A stretch of 33,284 nt of DNA from AC-32 sp049644305 (GTDB lineage: Bacteria; Actinomycetota; Thermoleophilia; Gaiellales; Gaiellaceae): positions 1 through 33,284 of the forward strand of contig JBARRQ010000125.1 in the NCBI GenBank assembly GCA_049644305.1. Reading direction: 5' to 3'. The notes under the pieces are model-generated. The model saw only the letters and a list, made by a program, of their open reading frames with translations, was not told the origin of the DNA and ran no database searches. Of this stretch, positions 29,267 through 33,284 are shown piece by piece. Positions within the stretch are counted from its first letter, which is position 1. The number at the start of each line of letters is the position of its first letter. A program made the position numbers and the translations under genes.

Positions 29267-30333
29267 GGGATCCGCTCCACGTACGCGCGGTGGGCGGCGA
29301 TGAAATCCGCGAGGGCATCGCCGCCGAACTTCTCCCGGGCGGCGCGCGCGAGCTCGAAGGCGACGGCAGCCTCGGCGACAACGGCCAGGGCCTCGACCGC
29401 CGCGACGTCGCTGCGCTCGACCAGCGCCTCGCCCGCCTCGCCGGTCACGAGATCGACGGAACGCAGCGGCCGCATCAGCGTCGGCAACGGCTTCATCGCC
29501 GCGCGCACGACGATCGCCTCCCCGTTCGAGATGCCGCCTTCGATCCCGCCGGCGAGGTTCGTCTCGCGATGGAGGTCGCCGTGCTCGTCCGCGAGGATCT
29601 CGTCGTGCGCCTGCGAGCCGCGGCGCCCGGCCAGCTCGAAACCTCCGCCGATCTCGACCCCCTTCACCGCCTGGATGCCCATCAGCGCCGCTGCGAGCCG
29701 GGCATCGAGGCGGTCGTCCTTCGCGGCGTAGGAACCGAGGCCGGGCGGCGCCCCGCGCGCGACTACTTCGACGATGCCTCCGACGGTGTCCCGCTCCGCG
29801 CGCGCCTCGTCGATGCGCCGCTCGAGGTCATCCGTGGCCACCCGGCCCTCGACCGACACGCCGATCTCCGCCAGGAGCCCCTTCGCCACCGCGCCTGCGG
29901 CGACTGCGACAGCCGTCTGCCTCGCGCTCGCCCGTTCGAGCGCATCGCGCGCGTCGGCCAAGCCGAACTTAAGTGCTCCCGCGAGATCGGCGTGCCCCGG
30001 CCGCGGCAGCGTCACCGGCTTCGTCCCCTTCCCCTGCGGTTCTCCCCCCGGGGGCCAGGGGCTCATCCCCCACGCCCAGTTCGCGTGGTCGCGGTTGCGG
30101 ACGACGAGTGCGAGCGGCGTTCCGAGCGTCCGCCCGTGTCGCAGGCCCGCGAGAACCTCGACCTCGTCCTGCTCGAGCTTTTGCCGCGGACTGCGCCCGT
30201 AGCCTTGCTGGCGTCGTGCGAGGTCACCGTCGATCGCCGCGCGGTCGAGCACGAGCCCGGCCGGAAGGCCCGTCACAATCGCGACGAGCGCCGGACCATG
30301 CGACTCGCCCGCGGTGGTCAGGCTCAAGGTCAT
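29251..30333 (-). CDS. aroC: Chorismate synthase
   Basis: FMN-dependent enzyme that turns 5-enolpyruvylshikimate 3-phosphate into chorismate. The 360-residue protein has the three classic signatures: GESHGPALVAIVTGLPAGL at the N-terminus, GKGTKPVTLPRPGHADLAGA with KFGLADARDALERASARQTA, and the C-terminal MRPLRSVDLVTGE. GGIEGGISNGEAIVVRAAMK is also conserved. Its ATG overlaps the aroE stop by 4 bp (30330-30333), and its end overlaps the aroKB start by 16 bp, so the aro genes are coupled. Confidence 0.97.
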   Translation of the reverse strand: MTLSLTTAGESHGPALVAIVTGLPAGLVLDRAAIDGDLARRQQGYGRSPRQKLEQDEVEVLAGLRHGRTLGTPLALVVRNRDHANWAWGMSPWPPGGEPQGKGTKPVTLPRPGHADLAGALKFGLADARDALERASARQTAVAVAAGAVAKGLLAEIGVSVEGRVATDDLERRIDEARAERDTVGGIVEVVARGAPPGLGSYAAKDDRLDARLAAALMGIQAVKGVEIGGGFELAGRRGSQAHDEILADEHGDLHRETNLAGGIEGGISNGEAIVVRAAMKPLPTLMRPLRSVDLVTGEAGEALVERSDVAAVEALAVVAEAAVAFELARAAREKFGGDALADFIAAHRAYVERIPWRMR

Positions 30334-31034
30334 CGTTCTAAGCCTAGGGCGGCGCGCATCGCTTCAACAGGCGCTTCGGCATCCGTCCAGTGCTCGAATG
30401 AGGCGGCTCCCTGGCGGACGAGCGCCTCGAGGCCGTCTACGACGAGGCGGCAGCCGGCCTCCCGCGCGGCCTCGACGAGCCTGGTCGGCCGGCCGTCGCC
30501 GTAGTAGGCGAGGTCGACCACCGCCTGCTCGGGCCGGGGCTCGACGAGTAGCTCATCGCGCACGGGCGTCGCGTTCACGATCAAGTCGCAGCCCGTGGCG
30601 TCGGGCGGCCACTCGTCGCTACGGGAGAACACCCGCACGTCACCAGGCAGCGCATACAGCAATGCGGCCGCCGCCCCGCCTGCCCCGATCAGGCAGACAC
30701 GCTCCGCCGAAATCCCGGCGACGATCTCCTTGTCCGTGTTGAATCCGAGCACTCGGCCGTCCCGGAGCACGAGCGTGTTCACCGACTCGCCCTCCGCCTC
30801 GTCGCAGAGCGCAACGACCGCTTGCTTGTGCGGGACGGTCACGTTGGCCCCGGCGAAGCTCAACGCGGCCAGGCCCCTCACCGCTTCGGCGAGCCGCTCC
30901 GGCTCCACCTCCAGCGGCACGTAGGCCCAGTCGAGTGCCCGAGCGGCAAACGCCGCGTTCTGGATCCGCGGAGAGAGCGACTCGGCAACCGGCCGCCCGA
31001 GTAGTCCGACGAGGCGGGTGGCGCCGCCGATCAC
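30330..31034 (-). CDS. aroE: Shikimate dehydrogenase
   Basis: NADP-dependent reduction of 3-dehydroshikimate. It shows the substrate-binding segments ESLSPRIQNAAF, NVTVPHK with the catalytic Lys, and VLGFNTDKEIVAG with the catalytic Asp, then the nucleotide loop LIGAGGAAAALLYALPG, VNATPVRDEL and a C-terminal GLEALVRQGAASFEHWT. At 234 residues it is about 30 shorter than usual, through a compact NADP domain. The GTG start overlaps the mltG TGA (GTGA at 31031-31034). With aroC, aroKB and aroQ it forms a shikimate cluster. Confidence 0.93.
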   Translation of the reverse strand: MIGGATRLVGLLGRPVAESLSPRIQNAAFAARALDWAYVPLEVEPERLAEAVRGLAALSFAGANVTVPHKQAVVALCDEAEGESVNTLVLRDGRVLGFNTDKEIVAGISAERVCLIGAGGAAAALLYALPGDVRVFSRSDEWPPDATGCDLIVNATPVRDELLVEPRPEQAVVDLAYYGDGRPTRLVEAAREAGCRLVVDGLEALVRQGAASFEHWTDAEAPVEAMRAALGLER

Positions 31035-31915
31035 CGGTAGCCGTGCGCCGCCTTGTAGCGCTCGAACGCGGCGACGCTCGCGGTGAAGAAGTGGTGCAAC
31101 TTGTCCGGCTTGCGCACGAAGTAGAGGTAGTCGACGTGAGCGGGATGCGCGGCCGCCTGGAGCGACGCGAGCCCGGGATTGGCGATCGGCGTCGGCGGCA
31201 AGCCCAGGTGCTTTCCCGTGTTGTAGGGGCTCGTGCTGTTCAGCTGCGATTCGCGGATCGACTCCGTAGGCGGAATGTGCAGCCCGTAGCGCAGCGTTGC
31301 GTCGATCCCGAGCGACATGTGCCGGTGAAGCCGGTTATAGATCACGGCTGCCACGAGCTGCCGCTCCTCGGGAGCGGCAGACTCCCGCTCGACCATCGAG
31401 GCGATCGTCAGCACGTCGTAAGGCGTGAGGTTCTTCGAGCGCGCGTAGCGGAGACTCAGCTGCGCCCAGTTCCGGCGGAATGCGTCGAGCTGCCTCGCGA
31501 CGAGCTGGACCGGTGTCGTCCGAGCGGTGAAGTCGTAGGTCGCCGGAAAGAGAAAACCCTCGAGCGGCAGCCGCGTGCTCCCGAAGGCAGGCTCGCGGCG
31601 AGGCCTGCTCGTGGCAGCGAGGTACCCCTGGGCGGTCAGCCTCGGCACCCTGCCGCGCTCGTGTTGGGCGATTCGTGCCACGGCCTCGACGCGATTCGCC
31701 ATCTGCCCGCGCGTGAATCCCTCCGGAAAGACAACCTTGAACGGCCGGGGCGGAAGAGGCACTGTCGTCTTCGGCTTGCTCCCGCCGCCGATGCTCCCGA
31801 CCGCGAACCATGCTGCCGCGAAGCCGGCGGCGAGCACGCCGACGGCCGCGAGGCGCCGCCGGTAGACGATCCGGCGAGGCGTGCGCCGCGGGGGCCGCCC
31901 CCGCGGCCGCATCAT
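31031..31915 (-). CDS. mltG: Endolytic murein transglycosylase MltG
   Basis: A membrane-anchored lytic transglycosylase that cuts nascent glycan strands and helps set their length. The 294-residue protein has a very basic N-terminus, one membrane helix at about residues 22-44 (LAAVGVLAAGFAAAWFAVGS), a LysM-like segment and the YceG catalytic domain: LEGFLFPATYDF, TIASMVERESAAPEERQLVA with the catalytic Glu, VIYNRLHRHMSLGIDATLRY and SPYNTGKHLGLPPTPIANPG. ATG 31915 gives an ATGA overlap with ruvX and is preferred to a start 21 bp upstream. The order alaS-ruvX-mltG is conserved in many bacteria. Confidence 0.95.
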   Translation of the reverse strand: MMRPRGRPPRRTPRRIVYRRRLAAVGVLAAGFAAAWFAVGSIGGGSKPKTTVPLPPRPFKVVFPEGFTRGQMANRVEAVARIAQHERGRVPRLTAQGYLAATSRPRREPAFGSTRLPLEGFLFPATYDFTARTTPVQLVARQLDAFRRNWAQLSLRYARSKNLTPYDVLTIASMVERESAAPEERQLVAAVIYNRLHRHMSLGIDATLRYGLHIPPTESIRESQLNSTSPYNTGKHLGLPPTPIANPGLASLQAAAHPAHVDYLYFVRKPDKLHHFFTASVAAFERYKAAHGYR

Positions 31916-32310
31916 TCCCGCTCGCTGCTCGACCACTCGAGGTAGCTCGACAACAGGTGCGCGGCAGCCCGGGCGTCCTCGGGCGCCTCGTCAGAGCCGA
32001 GACGCACGGCCAGGCCGGTTGTGAAGCGTTCGTCGAAGCTTTCGACCGGTACGTCGACGACGGCCCGCAGCGCCTCGAGAAATGCTTCCGTCTCCCGCGC
32101 CTGAGCTCCGTGCTCGCCCCGCAGCGTCAAAGGCAGGCCGACGACGACTCGCTCCGCTTCCTCCGCTCGAATCAGCTCAGAGAGGCGTTCGAGCCCCGCC
32201 TCGCTGCCGGCGCGCTCGACGACTCCGAGCGGGCGCGCGATCGTGCCGGACGGGTCGGAGACGGCGACGCCTGTCCGCGCCGAGCCATAGTCCAGGGCGA
32301 CCACCTTCAC
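31912..32310 (-). CDS. ruvX: Putative pre-16S rRNA nuclease / Holliday junction resolvase-like YqgF
   Basis: The 132-residue RNase H-fold protein begins KVVALDYGSARTGVAVSDPSG with the first catalytic Asp, then VVVGLPLTLRGEHGAQA (the GLP loop), and VESFDERFTTGLAV with the second acidic pair; the C-terminal DARAAAHLLSSYLEW supplies the last Asp. In E. coli the homologue matures the 16S rRNA 5' end; the older resolvase assignment is less sure. The frame is open upstream, but GTG 32308-32310 gives the family N-terminus with a GGGCGAG stretch in front. It lies 28 bp after alaS and overlaps mltG by 4 bp. Confidence 0.93.
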   Translation of the reverse strand: MKVVALDYGSARTGVAVSDPSGTIARPLGVVERAGSEAGLERLSELIRAEEAERVVVGLPLTLRGEHGAQARETEAFLEALRAVVDVPVESFDERFTTGLAVRLGSDEAPEDARAAAHLLSSYLEWSSSERE

Positions 32311-32338
32311 GCGTCGCTCGCCCTCGCCCACTCGGTGC

Positions 32339-33284
32339 TCACGCCAGCGCGCGGCGAAGCGCCTCCTCTGCCTTCGCCAGCGCTTCGTCCAACTTCTCCG
32401 GGTTCTTCCCGCCCGCGCGCGCCATCGTCGGCCGGCCGCCTCCGCCTCCCCCAACCTCGGCGGCCGCTTCCCGAATCACGGCGACGGCGTCAATCCGTCC
32501 CTCGAGCGAGCGGTCGAAGTTCGCGACGAGGTGGACGCGGCCGTCCTCGCTGGATCCGAGGACGACCGCGGCAGGCGCGCGCTCCTGCTTGATCCGGTCG
32601 GACTCCGCCAGCAGCGCATCGACGTCCACCCCGGTCGCTCGGCCGACGTAGACGTTGACGCCGCCGATCTCCTCCTCACGGCTCGGCTCGAGGCGCACCT
32701 TGCGCGGCTCCTCCCTTCTCCCGCCTTCCTTGCGCGCCCGCTCGAGCTCGCCGCGAAGCTCGTCCACCTCTCTCGCGCGCGCGTCCAGCAAGGCATAGGC
32801 CTCGCCCGAGGTCACAGCCTCGATCCGGCGGACTCCCGAGCCGACCGAGCTCTCGGAGAGGATCACGAACGGCCCGACCTCGGCTGTCGCGCGCACATGC
32901 GTGCCCCCGCAGAGCTCGCGCGAGTAGCCGGCGATCTCGACGAGCCGAACCTCGTCGCCGTACTTCTCGCCGAAGAGCATCATCGCGCCGAGGCGGCGCG
33001 CCTCGTCGATCGGAACGATGAAAGCGCGGACGGGCACGTTCGCGAAGATCCGCTCGTTGACCCGCCGCTCTACCTCTGCCCGCTCGTCCGCGGTGAGGGC
33101 CTGCGGATGCGTGAAGTCGAAGCGCAGCTTGTCAGGCCGGACGGCGGAGCCGGCCTGCCGCGCGTGGTCGCCGAGGACGTCCTGGAGCGCCGTGGGGAGG
33201 AGATGGGTACCCGTGTGGTTCGCCATCGTCGGGAAGCGAACCGACCATGGAACGACCGCGCGAACGCGCATACCCGCCGCAAAT
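32339..33284 (-). CDS. alaS: Alanyl-tRNA synthetase, C-terminal part
   Basis: The gene runs off the right edge; 314 codons plus the stop are present. Visible are the editing domain with its zinc-binding sites, ANHTGTHLLPTALQDVLGDH (HxxxH) and YSRELCGGTHVRATAEVG (CxxxH), the segment AVRPDKLRFDFTHPQALT, RRIEAVTSGEAY, a charged coiled-coil linker, and the C-Ala domain with VGGGGGGRPTMARAGGKNP. The common ATHLLH is GTHLLP here, but both His of HxxxH remain. The editing domain removes Ser and Gly wrongly attached to tRNA(Ala). The 5' end and catalytic domain lie outside the window. ruvX follows 28 bp later. Confidence 0.97.
   Translation of the reverse strand, partial: FAAGMRVRAVVPWSVRFPTMANHTGTHLLPTALQDVLGDHARQAGSAVRPDKLRFDFTHPQALTADERAEVERRVNERIFANVPVRAFIVPIDEARRLGAMMLFGEKYGDEVRLVEIAGYSRELCGGTHVRATAEVGPFVILSESSVGSGVRRIEAVTSGEAYALLDARAREVDELRGELERARKEGGRREEPRKVRLEPSREEEIGGVNVYVGRATGVDVDALLAESDRIKQERAPAAVVLGSSEDGRVHLVANFDRSLEGRIDAVAVIREAAAEVGGGGGGRPTMARAGGKNPEKLDEALAKAEEALRRALA

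Noticed and set aside
1..33284. CRISPR arrays, tRNA, rRNA, transposases, integrases
   Set aside because: I looked for regular spaced repeats, cloverleaf-like segments and recombinase motifs and found none.

Overview
The window is very GC-rich, densely packed bacterial chromosome with almost all genes on the minus strand. It looks like a deep-branching actinobacterium, most likely of the Thermoleophilia/Gaiellales type. The reasons are the tlyA-nadK-recN order, many GTG/TTG starts, ATGA/GTGA gene overlaps, and -10 boxes 6-9 bases before start codons (leaderless transcription). The two-subunit GlyQ/GlyS glycyl-tRNA synthetase is not the usual actinobacterial form, which also points to a deep branch. 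No rRNA, tRNA, CRISPR array or transposase was found, so the placement is inference.

Layout. 1-5.2 kb: the 3' end of a ring-cleaving dioxygenase (+), a small membrane protein, ppsR, glyS, glyQ and recO (-). 5.2-10.1 kb: a glutaredoxin (+), a terminator-like hairpin, mutM, then a deo operon (deoB, VOC protein, methyltransferase, pyrimidine-nucleoside phosphorylase) and a tiny membrane protein. 10.1-16.6 kb is the least settled part. It holds ald, a lone methyltransferase, an aldo/keto reductase pseudogene with three lesions, an M20 peptidase, a PAS protein, pyrG, a truncated membrane glycosyltransferase-like remnant and an SRPBCC protein. Two copies of a 22-bp intergenic repeat flank this part. 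16.6-33.3 kb is one long collinear minus-strand block: alaS (partial), ruvX, mltG, aroE, aroC, aroKB fusion, aroQ, pepQ, efp, a carboxyltransferase-like/biotin carrier fusion, accC, asp23, nusB, a small coiled-coil protein, a prenyl synthase, a P1 peptidase, tlyA, nadK and recN.

How the genes work together. The aro genes supply four consecutive or near-consecutive steps of chorismate synthesis. accC plus the fused biotin carrier should form the biotin half of an acyl-CoA carboxylase, at the place where efp-accB-accC-asp23-nusB lies in Firmicutes. The deo operon salvages nucleosides and pentose phosphates. tlyA, efp, nusB, glyQS and alaS serve translation and transcription; recO, recN, mutM and ruvX serve DNA repair.

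The most notable points are these. (1) The carboxyltransferase-like domain fused to the biotin carrier has lost all of the canonical metal ligands. (2) A consistent TANNNT-N6-9-start signal at operon heads fixes several starts. (3) A 22-bp repeat with conserved upstream sequence occurs at two intergenic sites next to rearranged loci. (4) Two decaying genes can be reconstructed lesion by lesion. No gene-free stretch exceeds about 200 bases.
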